Shown in pieces: positions 1 through 7,861 of a stretch of 64,000 bases of DNA. Position 1 is the stretch's first letter; every line of letters begins with the position of its first letter. The stretch covers positions 1-64,000 of the forward strand of contig JBALVY010000005.1 of NCBI GenBank assembly GCA_036960375.1, read 5' to 3'. The DNA is from CAWVSB01 sp036960375. GTDB taxonomy: Bacteria; Pseudomonadota; Gammaproteobacteria; Pseudomonadales; CAWVSB01. A program made the translations under genes and the position numbers. A model generated the notes under the pieces. The model saw nothing but the letters and a program-made list of their open reading frames with translations. It had not been told where the DNA came from and searched no databases.

Positions 1-50
1 CGATGGTAGTGTGGGGTTTCCCCATGTGAGAGTAGGTCATCGTCAGGCTT
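1..50 (+). rRNA. rrf: 5S ribosomal RNA, 3' end (partial)
   Basis: The first 50 bases match the conserved 3' part of gammaproteobacterial 5S rRNA: the GATGGTAGTGTGGGG stretch, the CCCCATG arm, GAGAGTAGG, and a CAGGC end. The 5' part lies outside the window, so an rRNA operon reads into the window from the left. An intrinsic terminator follows directly. Confidence 0.93.
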
Positions 51-62
51 CTAAATAAAGAA

Positions 63-95
63 AAAGGGTCATCCATTAGGATGACCCTTTTTTTT
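63..95 (+). terminator. Rho-independent terminator of the rRNA operon
   Basis: A perfect 12-bp stem (AAAGGGTCATCC with GGATGACCCTTT) around a 4-base loop is followed by a run of T. It lies 13 bases after the 5S end, where an rrn operon terminator is expected. Confidence 0.92.
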
Positions 96-97
96 AT

Positions 98-407
98 TTA
101 TAGCCCGCTGATCTTCTCTCAACTACACCGGGCCCATGTGACAAACCCCTGTTCTGCAAGAACGGGTTTGGACGAGGAGCGTAGCGACGCTGCCCGCAGG
201 GGCAGAAGCAACGCTTCTGATCAATGTAGGTCATCAGCGCAGAACTCAACTACAGCGCTACCAACTCCGCCAACACCGCTTCTGATCACACTAGGTCATC
301 AGCTCAAACCAACCTACAACGTACAACCAAAACCACAACCAAAAACGCCCAGACCAAAATTTATCCAGGCGCCCGTAGTAGCCATGATAAATTCGCCTCG
401 TGTTTAG
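98..407. repeat. Post-rRNA spacer with direct repeats and hairpins, no credible gene
   Basis: A 26-bp unit (GCTTCTGATCA, then TAGGTCATCAGC) occurs at 213-238 and 278-303 with a four-base difference in the middle, giving a 65-bp period. Hairpins overlap it: 143-169 (AAACCC..GGGTTT with inner GTTCT/AGAAC), 190-205 (CTGCCC/GGGCAG) and 203-219 (CAGAAGC/GCTTCTG). TCAACTACA also recurs near 119 and 245. The open frame across this stretch (81-407) starts inside the terminator and has low-complexity composition, so I do not call it a gene. Confidence 0.6.
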
Positions 408-875
408 CTATCGAAGTACATCTTCAGGCACCACAACCTCAAAACGCTCACGTAACAACAATCGATCACCCTCGAAAACAAACATTTCCCAAGTGCCAAA
501 ACGAATTTCCCATCTGTCAGTAAATTCAAAGGCTATAGCGTGGGAAGGTGTCGACGAAGAAAGGATTTTACTTACCTCGTATTTGTCATGTCGGCTGCCA
601 TCCGGGTGTACTATTCCTGGGGTGAGATAGAGAAATGTTACTTCATGGTCTGTCTTAACAGGGTCTGATAGTGTAAATCTAACACCAAATTTCTGCCCGA
701 TAAGCCCGGGTACTATCTTTTCAGACTTAACGGTTTCTTTCCCCTGGATGAGTACATCCTCACTGCTACGTTCACTTTTTTCAAATATTCCTGACTCCAG
801 GACGGCTGCCGTCAGAGCAGCGCTGCTGGTGCTGGCCAGAGACATACATAAAGTGAGGATACTTATTCTGAACAT
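408..875 (-). CDS. DUF3859 domain protein, secreted
   Basis: A 155-residue protein with a typical signal peptide (residues 1-19, cut after SSA). The mature part fits the DUF3859 pattern: an early GIFEKSE segment, IPG-like 'KIVPGLIGQKFGVRF', a middle 'VTFLYLTPGIVHPDGSRH', and a C-terminal 'RWEIRFGTWEMFVFEGDRLL' followed by a hydrophobic EVVVP strand. The function of this family is not known. It probably acts in the periplasm. It stands alone, divergent from the GNAT gene. The family call rests on motif recall, not a search. Confidence 0.7.
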   Translation of the reverse strand: MFRISILTLCMSLASTSSAALTAAVLESGIFEKSERSSEDVLIQGKETVKSEKIVPGLIGQKFGVRFTLSDPVKTDHEVTFLYLTPGIVHPDGSRHDKYEVSKILSSSTPSHAIAFEFTDRWEIRFGTWEMFVFEGDRLLLRERFEVVVPEDVLR

Positions 876-983
876 ACGATTGCCTATAGGAGATGAACAT
901 TAGCAGAGTGGTTTATCAAAAATAGTTTACAGTACTGTTACTGCCTCTGATCTTATTTTGGGGCATATGTAGTCTATGATAGA

Positions 984-1565
984 GTGAATTGGTTTGTAAA
1001 ACGAGCAGGGCAGATGGTTCAGGTAGAATTTTATCAGGGAGCAATAGAGATAGGTGCGGATGATCTGGAATCGCTGAAAGCTATATTCTTCGAAGCCAGT
1101 AATCGACAGGAATTCTCTGATGAGAAGGAAAAGAAGGCTTTTTACGAGACCTGGACCGGATACTATCTAGATGTCGGTGGGGACTCCGATGTTCTTTTAT
1201 TAAAAGAGGCAGGGGAGGTACAAGGGTACTTAATGGGTACCGCACAAAGTGAAGGTGCATTGGACTTCTACAGATATCGGGTGCCCAGTTACGCTATTTT
1301 TAACGATATGTTTGCAGATTACCCCGCGCATTTACATCTCAACCTCTCATCTGAGGCTAGAAACCGTGGGTTGGGTAGCTATTTGATGGAAACTTATTGT
1401 GAGAAACTACGAGCAGACTCAATACCGGGTGTTCACGTAGTGACCTCCCCGGATTCGAGAAATAGCGTCTTTTATCAGCGTGCAGGCTTTACCCACTTAG
1501 AGCAGCGAAGTCTGGTAGGGCATTCGTATCTATTTTTGGGTAAGCAATTTGGGGTGCGGCAATAA
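984..1565 (+). CDS. GNAT family N-acetyltransferase
   Basis: A 193-residue protein. The C-terminal half holds the GNAT acetyl-CoA site: a β4 strand 'HLHLNLSSEA' followed by the R/Q-x-x-G-x-G/A loop as 'RNRGLGSYLME', and the late 'NSVFYQRAGF' motif common to this superfamily. The substrate cannot be told from sequence. The frame opens with GTG at 984. An ATG at 1014 (residue 11) is an equally plausible start, and neither has a strong ribosome binding site. It converges on the TerB-like gene, with 52 bases between the stops. Confidence 0.8.
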   Translation: MNWFVKRAGQMVQVEFYQGAIEIGADDLESLKAIFFEASNRQEFSDEKEKKAFYETWTGYYLDVGGDSDVLLLKEAGEVQGYLMGTAQSEGALDFYRYRVPSYAIFNDMFADYPAHLHLNLSSEARNRGLGSYLMETYCEKLRADSIPGVHVVTSPDSRNSVFYQRAGFTHLEQRSLVGHSYLFLGKQFGVRQ

Positions 1566-1617
1566 CATCCGCCGGATTCAAGCTAAGCCTGACTCCGGCG
1601 TATTAGTCTACGTCGTG

Positions 1618-2058
1618 CTATAGACCTGCTCTAATTTCAGCCGCGATGTCTACAGGGATACCGAGGGCTTTTGCTACAGCGTCAAAATACGTTTTCTCAC
1701 TATCTCGAGATTCGCCATCTGCGTGAATTATATGCGCCAGCGCGGTCACAACGCGGACCCTGTCGAGAACTTCAAGCTTCTTGCCTGCTTTCGAGAGAAA
1801 TTTATCAAGAGGGGTTTCTTCGAAGAGTTCAGATTGGGCAGCAACGCGGATCTCGGCGGTGGTGAAGGTCTGGCCAGTCAGTTTTCGCAGCTCCTCTTGT
1901 ACCTCGACGACTTCAACCTGTTCAGTGTGTGTGTCGGCGCTGGTAGCCCTTGCCAGAGTCATTAGCGAAACTTCATTGAAAAGGCTAGCTTGCTCCTCAG
2001 GAGTGACTACATTGTCACCAAAAATTTTCTTAATTATATTAAAGTCGGATAAATTCAT
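1618..2058 (-). CDS. TerB-like (tellurite-resistance TerB family) protein
   Basis: A 146-residue, all-helical, acidic cytoplasmic protein. The C-terminal 50 residues ('VVTALAHIIHADGESRDSEK' and onward, ending 'KALGIP..IAAEIRAGL') carry the TerB/DjlA-N pattern of a hydrophobic helix, HADG turn, and a following helix with an acidic cluster likely to bind metal. No ter operon partners are nearby, so resistance to tellurite should not be assumed from the name. The ATG at 2058 is the only start near the domain boundary. Confidence 0.72.
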   Translation of the reverse strand: MNLSDFNIIKKIFGDNVVTPEEQASLFNEVSLMTLARATSADTHTEQVEVVEVQEELRKLTGQTFTTAEIRVAAQSELFEETPLDKFLSKAGKKLEVLDRVRVVTALAHIIHADGESRDSEKTYFDAVAKALGIPVDIAAEIRAGL

Positions 2059-2387
2059 AGCATTATTACCAATAAGTGGTGATTAGTAGAAGTTTTTTTA
2101 GGTTAAAAGAATTTACTGCCAATGGCCATAATTTTCAAACAAAAAACATACCTATGTGGCAATATGGCCACTAAAGGTAGCTAGTATAGGTCCTATTGGA
2201 TACTTTTGTCATTATGGACCCATTTTTTTGAATATGGTCTATATTTACTTTGGTGGGCATGGGCTTGGTAGGTCGGTGTCTGGCCAAATTGTTCCATAAG
2301 CTTCGCGTTGGTGTTGTTTTATCGAAGGCTGCATTAAAACGGTGCATTTATCATATCGTAACTCATCGTAATATTGAGAGAAACAGG
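2059..2387. other. Intergenic region between terB-like and LysM lipoprotein genes
   Basis: 329 AT-rich bases serving as the shared upstream region of two divergent genes. The visible structure is a short inverted repeat GTGGC-N6-GCCAC (2156-2171). The frame from 2250 can be read into the lipoprotein gene, but it precedes the signal peptide and lacks a ribosome binding site, so I treat it as non-coding. No clear promoter could be fixed. Confidence 0.4.
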
Positions 2388-3461
2388 ATGTCATTTAGAC
2401 ACAGATGGAGAAGTTCAGTGAATACAGCGCTTAAGTGTTGTGGGGTTATATCGTTTGGTTTCTTTATTTTGGCTCTCTCAGCTTGTGAAAGCCCAGGCCA
2501 GGTACCAAATGAATCAAGTACGGCCGTGGTCGACGAACAATCCGAGCCGGCTATAGAATATGTAGCAGAGCAAGGTCTAAGCTTACAGCAGCGCTTTAAA
2601 AAGGCCTTAGGGTATCTTGAAAAAGGTGAGTATCAGCAAGCGAAAGCGGAGCTTCTGGCTTATCAGGTGGAACGCCCTAAGAGTGATATCGTCAATGATT
2701 TGATTCTGCAAATAGATATGACTTCTAATGAGTACTATCCTGAAGAATTTTTCGAAGTAACACTTGAGTCAGGCGAGTCGTTGTCGACCTTGTCCAAAAA
2801 GTATCAAGGCAGCGTATTCCAGTTTTATGCTTTGGCCAAATATAATGATATTGCCAGCCCAAATGACATTAATATTGGTGATGTGGTCAAAATCCCCCTG
2901 ACATCCTTTGCCAAGGATGCAGTTGCAGAGGCTAGTAAACGTGCGGATGTGGACGACTCTAACGAAAATATGGCTCAAGCTGAGGAGGACGCTTCTGAGA
3001 TAATACACTCAGCGGAATCTAGCGACCCGGAATCAATAGTGGCTGCCATCGAAGCGCAGGGCACAGTGCCGGCTGATCAACGTCCAAAAGCAATTGAGGC
3101 ATACCTGTCTAGTGCGAATGATATTCTATCAACAGACCCCCAATTGGCTTCTCTGCGGTATGCTTTCGCTGGCGAGCTTCTGCTAGTGTCGAAAAAGCCT
3201 GATCTGGCTCTGGAGGCCTACCAGGATAGTATTGCAGCAGATTCAAATAATGGCGATGCGCAGGAAGCGTATATGCAGCTGGAAAAAGAGTTGACTGACA
3301 AGTATCATCGACAAGCCTCAAAAGCTTTTAGGGCGCAGGATCTAGACCGGGCCATCGTGCTATGGGATAAGGTTTTGGTTATAGACTCTGAGCACACAAA
3401 TGCACGTATATACCGGGCACAAGCTATTGAGTTAAAAGAAAAGCTTTCAGCACTTAAATAG
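2388..3461 (+). CDS. LysM/TPR lipoprotein of the envelope signalling island
   Basis: I start this 357-residue protein at ATG 2388, preceded by AGAGAAACAGG. This places a long-n-region lipoprotein signal with lipobox LSAC (Cys33) at the N-terminus. Residues 65-110 form a TPR-like helical pair. Residues 121-170 are a LysM domain (VTLESGESLSTLSKKY ... NDINIGDVVKIPL), known in other proteins to bind peptidoglycan. The last 110 residues are further TPR-like repeats. It is likely anchored to a membrane in the periplasm. The FHA gene follows after 47 bases on the same strand. Another TPR lipoprotein lies in the facing operon, so the two sides probably belong to one system. Confidence 0.8.
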   Translation: MSFRHRWRSSVNTALKCCGVISFGFFILALSACESPGQVPNESSTAVVDEQSEPAIEYVAEQGLSLQQRFKKALGYLEKGEYQQAKAELLAYQVERPKSDIVNDLILQIDMTSNEYYPEEFFEVTLESGESLSTLSKKYQGSVFQFYALAKYNDIASPNDINIGDVVKIPLTSFAKDAVAEASKRADVDDSNENMAQAEEDASEIIHSAESSDPESIVAAIEAQGTVPADQRPKAIEAYLSSANDILSTDPQLASLRYAFAGELLLVSKKPDLALEAYQDSIAADSNNGDAQEAYMQLEKELTDKYHRQASKAFRAQDLDRAIVLWDKVLVIDSEHTNARIYRAQAIELKEKLSALK

Positions 3462-3508
3462 GTGGTATGTGCTGTCATTATAAAAAATGGAAGAATTCAG
3501 AATTATAG

Positions 3509-4231
3509 GTGAAGAGTTTGCGTGATCGTATAGTATCTTTTTCAAGAGAGGTAAAGCGGCGGAATGTTTTAAATACCTGCATGTTGTATGTGCTGGTGTG
3601 CTGGGGTGGGCTACAGGTCGGTGATATTGTATTCCCGGCTTTGGGTTATGATCCTGATATCGGCTCACGCTGGTTACTATTCGCCGCCATCGGCGGATTT
3701 CCGGTTACCTTCGTACTCGCCTGGTTCTATCAAATTACGCCACACGGGATTGTCCGAACATCCTCGTTTGTAGAGCGTCGGGTTCTGAATAACCTCGAGC
3801 CTATTGATGATTCACGTCAATCAGGTGGTAACAAATACTTTAACAAGGGCGCGGACGTGCCGCGTTATAATTGGGTTATTTCGGCGGAATCCGGCCCGCT
3901 GGAAGGATTGAGTTACGGTATTTCCCGAGCTTTAATACTTGGGCGCTCTCTGGATTGTGACCTCACCGTCATGAGTCCCCATATATCGAGGCAGCATATT
4001 CGACTCGATTTGAATTCAGATGGAGAATTATTGGTCGAGGATTTGGGTTCAGCAAACGGTACTTTTATTAATGGTGAAAAGGTAGAAGGCAAGCAAATAA
4101 TACATCACAATGATGCACTACAATTTCACGATATCGTTTTCCGTTTTACTGAGACTTTCTTAAGATCCCGTGATGAAAGTGCGACCCTTAATAAGACGAT
4201 GTTTATTGATACTTCGTCAACGGACACGTAA
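3509..4231 (+). CDS. Membrane-anchored FHA domain protein
   Basis: A 240-residue protein starting at GTG 3509. Residues 14-80 form the two-helix membrane module (KRRNVLNTCMLYVLVCWGG ... LAWFYQITPHGI) also seen at the N-terminus of many adenylate cyclase and TPR signalling proteins. Residues 140-213 are an FHA domain with all phosphothreonine-binding signatures: GR at 145-146, S160-R-Q-H163, and NGT/NG at 183-189. FHA domains bind phosphothreonine, so the Ser/Thr kinase encoded 2 kb away on the opposite strand is the obvious partner (inference). The tail carries a Thr-rich stretch with Thr230 in LNKTMF. Confidence 0.88.
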   Translation: MKSLRDRIVSFSREVKRRNVLNTCMLYVLVCWGGLQVGDIVFPALGYDPDIGSRWLLFAAIGGFPVTFVLAWFYQITPHGIVRTSSFVERRVLNNLEPIDDSRQSGGNKYFNKGADVPRYNWVISAESGPLEGLSYGISRALILGRSLDCDLTVMSPHISRQHIRLDLNSDGELLVEDLGSANGTFINGEKVEGKQIIHHNDALQFHDIVFRFTETFLRSRDESATLNKTMFIDTSSTDT

Positions 4232-4245
4232 TTTGATTCGTTGTA

Positions 4246-5154
4246 TTATTTAGCGTTCATCCTTTCTATTTTTTTCAGGTTTTCCTGCATTTTTTGTGCT
4301 TTGTCGAGTTGGCTCTGTGCTTGGGTGTTATTGGGTGAGTAGATCAGGGCTTTTTGGAAGGACGCTATCGCTTTGTCCAAATCCAGTTTTATGAGCTGGG
4401 TTCCTTCTGAGTAATATCTATCCCCAAGCGTCTTATTGGTTATTGAAATCGTTTTATCCAGGCTGGTGTCACCGGCTGGCTGAAAACTCTTGGCTGAATT
4501 GAGCTCTATCAGTGCCTTCTCCAACTGGCCCTTCTTAATTAATAGGTCGGCAAGTTTTATGTGTGAGATATATACAACTTCAGTTAACTTAGGCTTGCTT
4601 TGCAAATTCTGAACATCGCGTGCAGCGTCAATAATGTCCTGATATTGCCCTTTTTGAAGTAGTATCTGCCACTCTTCGTAATTGTCGTTAACACCCGACT
4701 TAGCTAAATACGCAGAGTTTTCCTTGTCACTTTTGGCGTCCTGGATTTTTCGGTCTATCTTTGACTGGATGGATTTCAATTGTGTCATTGCTTCTTCATG
4801 AGAAGGGTCTAGCGACAATGTTTTTAAATACCACGTTTTTGCCTGCTGCTCATTACCGGCGCGCTGGGACGACCGCCCCTTGCTATAGAAAGACGAAGAT
4901 TGTGTGTCAATATCAGCTTGCAGTGTTTTTATCGCAGTGTTGGCTTGGTTGTCCGCCGGATCCAGAGCAACGATGATCTGCCAGTGAATAAGTGCTTGGG
5001 CGATTTGTTGATTGTTTTGTGCTGTTATTGCCTTCGCCTTATGCTCTTCTATAAAGCTAGCTCCGGCCTCTTGATTTGAGGGGAGGGTGGAACAGGCCTG
5101 AAGTACCATTACGACTAAAGCAAAGAGAATAGTGCGGTATTGTATCGCCATCAT
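4246..5154 (-). CDS. TPR-repeat lipoprotein
   Basis: A 302-residue protein with a lipoprotein signal peptide ending in lipobox LQAC (Cys21). The rest is helical with TPR signatures, for example around 'ALIHWQIIVALDPADNQA', 'AKTWYLKTLSLDPSHEEA' and 'AIASFQKALIYSPNNTQAQ'. It is the last gene of the phosphatase-kinase-deacetylase operon. Its ATG overlaps the deacetylase stop by four bases, which implies translational coupling. It converges on the FHA gene with 14 bases between stops. It probably acts as a periplasmic scaffold; its partner is unknown. Confidence 0.82.
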   Translation of the reverse strand: MMAIQYRTILFALVVMVLQACSTLPSNQEAGASFIEEHKAKAITAQNNQQIAQALIHWQIIVALDPADNQANTAIKTLQADIDTQSSSFYSKGRSSQRAGNEQQAKTWYLKTLSLDPSHEEAMTQLKSIQSKIDRKIQDAKSDKENSAYLAKSGVNDNYEEWQILLQKGQYQDIIDAARDVQNLQSKPKLTEVVYISHIKLADLLIKKGQLEKALIELNSAKSFQPAGDTSLDKTISITNKTLGDRYYSEGTQLIKLDLDKAIASFQKALIYSPNNTQAQSQLDKAQKMQENLKKIERMNAK

Positions 5155-6173
5155 TTGAGGTTTTTCGCTTTAAAGTTAGTGACGAATTTTTTGAATTGAT
5201 TCATGTCGTGATTATCGTAAATCATGGTCCGGTGCAAGAGGAAGGGATCCACGAAGGTTCCATTGTCACCTCTAGTGACCGTAGCGGCTAATTTGTAGTT
5301 GTTCTTTTTTAGCATGTCAGTGGCTTTGTCACTACTGTTACCATAAGGAAAAGCAAAGTAAATCGGTTCAAAACCCAAGCGTTTCTCGAAGGCCCGGGCA
5401 GATATTTCAATCTCCTGGTGTAATCGAGAGTTGTATTCTTTGTTGTTGGTGTCACTGGGTAGCTTGGAAAGGCTAGCATGAGTTTTGGAGTGAGACTGAA
5501 TATCCATAATGCCGCTTTCGCGAATGCTCTTTAATTGTTGCCAGCTGAGTGCCGAAGAACCTCCCATAAAGTCTGTATAGGCAAATAATGTCGAGTGTAT
5601 GTTGTACTTCTGGAGTATAGGGAAAGCAACGTCATACACGGATTTATAACCATCATCTATGGTTATGACCACAGCTTTATCGGGAATAGGTCGCCTTCCA
5701 TCGTATATGTCTTCAAGATCACTGAACTTGAGAACTGTAAAATCATTGGATTTTAAGTACTGCATTTGCTTGTCAAATTCTTTGGCCGATACTTCGAGCC
5801 TCTGCGTGGTCGTGTCCTCAGCAGTGAATTGATGGTAGCAGAGGATAGGGATGGTTCGATAGCCGTTGGTATAGATGGAGCCTTGATTGACTGGGCTGAG
5901 GGGAACCGCGACTACTTGTCCGGTGCTGCCTTCAGGTCCATTTAATTCGAGTATTTGCCAGCTGGACTTTGCATCACCCATAAAAAAATCAGCCAAGTCG
6001 GAGTAGCTTTGCGTTTCTTTAAGTCTGACTATGGCGAATTTACTATCTTTGGCTAGAATATTGAAGTCTTTGCTAGAGGCAGCTTGAAGTGTATTGTCTC
6101 CAGAATAGACAAAGAAAATACATCCTATTAGCATTGACGATAGAGTGGAGAATAACCGCTTTTTCTGCTTCAT
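5151..6173 (-). CDS. Polysaccharide deacetylase (NodB homology) with N-terminal LysM-like segment
   Basis: A 340-residue exported protein (hydrophobic signal near residues 7-24). Residues 45-95 resemble a degenerate LysM domain (SYSDLADFFMGD ... GQVVAVPL). From about residue 105 it is a NodB-type carbohydrate esterase: 'ILCYHQF', the metal/catalytic motif TIDDG, 'HSKTH' with both metal-binding His, and 'FAFPYG'. Members of this family remove N- or O-acetyl groups from peptidoglycan or exopolysaccharide; which one cannot be said here. It is coupled by 4-base overlaps to the kinase upstream and the lipoprotein downstream, which suggests that wall or glycan modification is an output of this signalling unit. 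Confidence 0.87.
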   Translation of the reverse strand: MKQKKRLFSTLSSMLIGCIFFVYSGDNTLQAASSKDFNILAKDSKFAIVRLKETQSYSDLADFFMGDAKSSWQILELNGPEGSTGQVVAVPLSPVNQGSIYTNGYRTIPILCYHQFTAEDTTTQRLEVSAKEFDKQMQYLKSNDFTVLKFSDLEDIYDGRRPIPDKAVVITIDDGYKSVYDVAFPILQKYNIHSTLFAYTDFMGGSSALSWQQLKSIRESGIMDIQSHSKTHASLSKLPSDTNNKEYNSRLHQEIEISARAFEKRLGFEPIYFAFPYGNSSDKATDMLKKNNYKLAATVTRGDNGTFVDPFLLHRTMIYDNHDMNQFKKFVTNFKAKNLK

Positions 6174-7846
6174 GTATTCACCCTGACGATAGTCTTATCC
6201 TCTACTACCTCTGATTCGTCAGATAACGACTCCGGTAGAACAAAATCATCTTGAGAGGAGTCAAGCGGGTCGAGTGCCGATTGTATGTTGCTGGCCATAT
6301 TATTAAATGAACTAAATAGATCGCCGAATTCATCACTTCGTTTCTTGGACACTCTGGCGTCTTTGTTTTCTTGATCAAAGATCCTGATGGTGCGGGTGAT
6401 CAGTCGTAGGTTTTTGGCGATGTTTTTATTGAAGGTATAAAATACTATGAGCACCGATAAAATAATCGCTAAGGCAAGAATAATCATCATGCGTTTAGTG
6501 GTGTCCAGAGCATCGACTAATCGGGATTCATCCAGTCCAACGTTTAGACGACCTATTTCTGTGTCCTTAAATAGTATAGGCAAATTATAGTTCGCGATAT
6601 TAGAATCCGACTCCGGGTCTACCGAGGAAACTGTTGCGCTACCTTTTTGATATATTTCCTCAAATACGCTTTCGGATTCCCATTTTTTTCCGACTAGCGA
6701 TCGGTCCGTTGCACTTCGGACTACATCTGCATGATCTGATATTACCAGGTACTTAAAGGCGCCTCTGTTAGAGGCATCGATTACCATCGAATCGAGTGTT
6801 ATCCAGTCCTCGCCTAGAACCGGCATGGCGGTTTGTACAGCCACAAATTTTGAAAGTGAAATGCCGGAGTCCATCGCTTGTAGAAGTAAGGCATTGCTCT
6901 GAGCCTTGAACACCAGAACAGAACTGAAAGCCATGGCAATGGCAATAACAGCACCCATAATAGCGGTCCATTTTACTTCTAACGGTATGTAGCTGCGTTC
7001 TTCCTCTTCTTCCTGCAGTATTCGGAGTTCCTTGTCGAGCGCTTCATAGAGTTCATTGCCGGTCTGAAATCTTTTGGCTGGCTTTTTGTTTAATAGGCGA
7101 TTAACTATTGCTTGTAAACCCTCAGGTACATCGCCAGCCAGGGTTCTGATAGGCGTAGGTTGCTTTTGCACCACTTGCATAATAAGTGTAGGCATGGAGT
7201 CTGCGTCAAACGCCTTACGCTGGGTGAGTAATTCGTACAATATGACACCTGTGGAAAATAGGTCTGAGCGTCCGTCTATGTCTTCTCCGGTGGCCTGCTC
7301 CGGTGACATATATCTGGGTGTTCCCAGAATCATCCCTGCCTGCGTCTTATTGCTCTCGGCATCGATGGACATATGAGCGATTCCGAAATCGGCAATTTTG
7401 ACTGTTTCACCATCGGTGCCGATGACGATGTTATCTGGTTTGACGTCTCGATGAACGACACCTCTGTCATGTGCATAGTTGAGCGCGCTGGCGAGTTGCA
7501 TGCCAATTTTTATAACGCTAATAACACTGAATTTGGTTCCCATCTGGAGCAGTTGGCCTAAATCCTGACCATCCAGTAGCTCCATCATAATGTAAGGCGT
7601 GTCGTCGATTTTACCGACATCATGTACAGTCACAATATTTGGGTGGGTCAATGCGCCTGCGGCTTTGCCTTCGCGAAGGAAACGGTTGATATGTTCTTCA
7701 TCAACACAGTGTTCGTCTTTGAGTATTTTTAATGCGACTGACCGATCTATATCGGGGTCATATGCTTTATATACGTCTGCCATTGCCCCTGAACCGATGG
7801 CATCGGTGATCTCGTACCGATTTACAGTCTTGCCTAAAATATCCAC
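6170..7846 (-). CDS. Hanks-type Ser/Thr protein kinase with membrane sensor and HAMP-like region
   Basis: A 558-residue protein. The kinase domain (about 11-273) has every catalytic element: glycine loop GSGAMADV (18-25), Lys40, αC Glu59, HRDVKPDN with Asp134, DFG at 153-155, and GTPRYMSPEQ. It should therefore be active. A first membrane helix lies near 290-312, then an external segment of about 130 residues, a second helix near 445-467 and a HAMP-like stretch. The kinase is thus N-terminal and cytoplasmic, followed by a periplasmic sensor. The C-terminus ends in VEDKTIVRVNT, a possible FHA docking site (Thr552). It lies 15 bases after the PP2C gene. Confidence 0.93.
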   Translation of the reverse strand: MDILGKTVNRYEITDAIGSGAMADVYKAYDPDIDRSVALKILKDEHCVDEEHINRFLREGKAAGALTHPNIVTVHDVGKIDDTPYIMMELLDGQDLGQLLQMGTKFSVISVIKIGMQLASALNYAHDRGVVHRDVKPDNIVIGTDGETVKIADFGIAHMSIDAESNKTQAGMILGTPRYMSPEQATGEDIDGRSDLFSTGVILYELLTQRKAFDADSMPTLIMQVVQKQPTPIRTLAGDVPEGLQAIVNRLLNKKPAKRFQTGNELYEALDKELRILQEEEEERSYIPLEVKWTAIMGAVIAIAMAFSSVLVFKAQSNALLLQAMDSGISLSKFVAVQTAMPVLGEDWITLDSMVIDASNRGAFKYLVISDHADVVRSATDRSLVGKKWESESVFEEIYQKGSATVSSVDPESDSNIANYNLPILFKDTEIGRLNVGLDESRLVDALDTTKRMMIILALAIILSVLIVFYTFNKNIAKNLRLITRTIRIFDQENKDARVSKKRSDEFGDLFSSFNNMASNIQSALDPLDSSQDDFVLPESLSDESEVVEDKTIVRVNT

Positions 7847-7861
7847 TATCTTGTCCTGCCT

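Noticed and set aside
130..280. Possible tRNA gene on the - strand
   Set aside because: A D-arm-like piece is visible, but no acceptor stem, anticodon arm or T arm can be paired.
81..407. Open frame of 108 codons after the rRNA terminator
   Set aside because: It starts inside the terminator, runs through repeats and hairpins, and has no ribosome binding site or recognisable domain.
1570..1600. Hairpin CGCCGGA/TCCGGCG between the GNAT and TerB-like genes
   Set aside because: Seven-bp stem with a 17-base loop and no T-run; too weak to call a terminator.
1618..2058. Tellurite resistance function
   Set aside because: TerB-like domains occur in many contexts, and no other ter genes are present.
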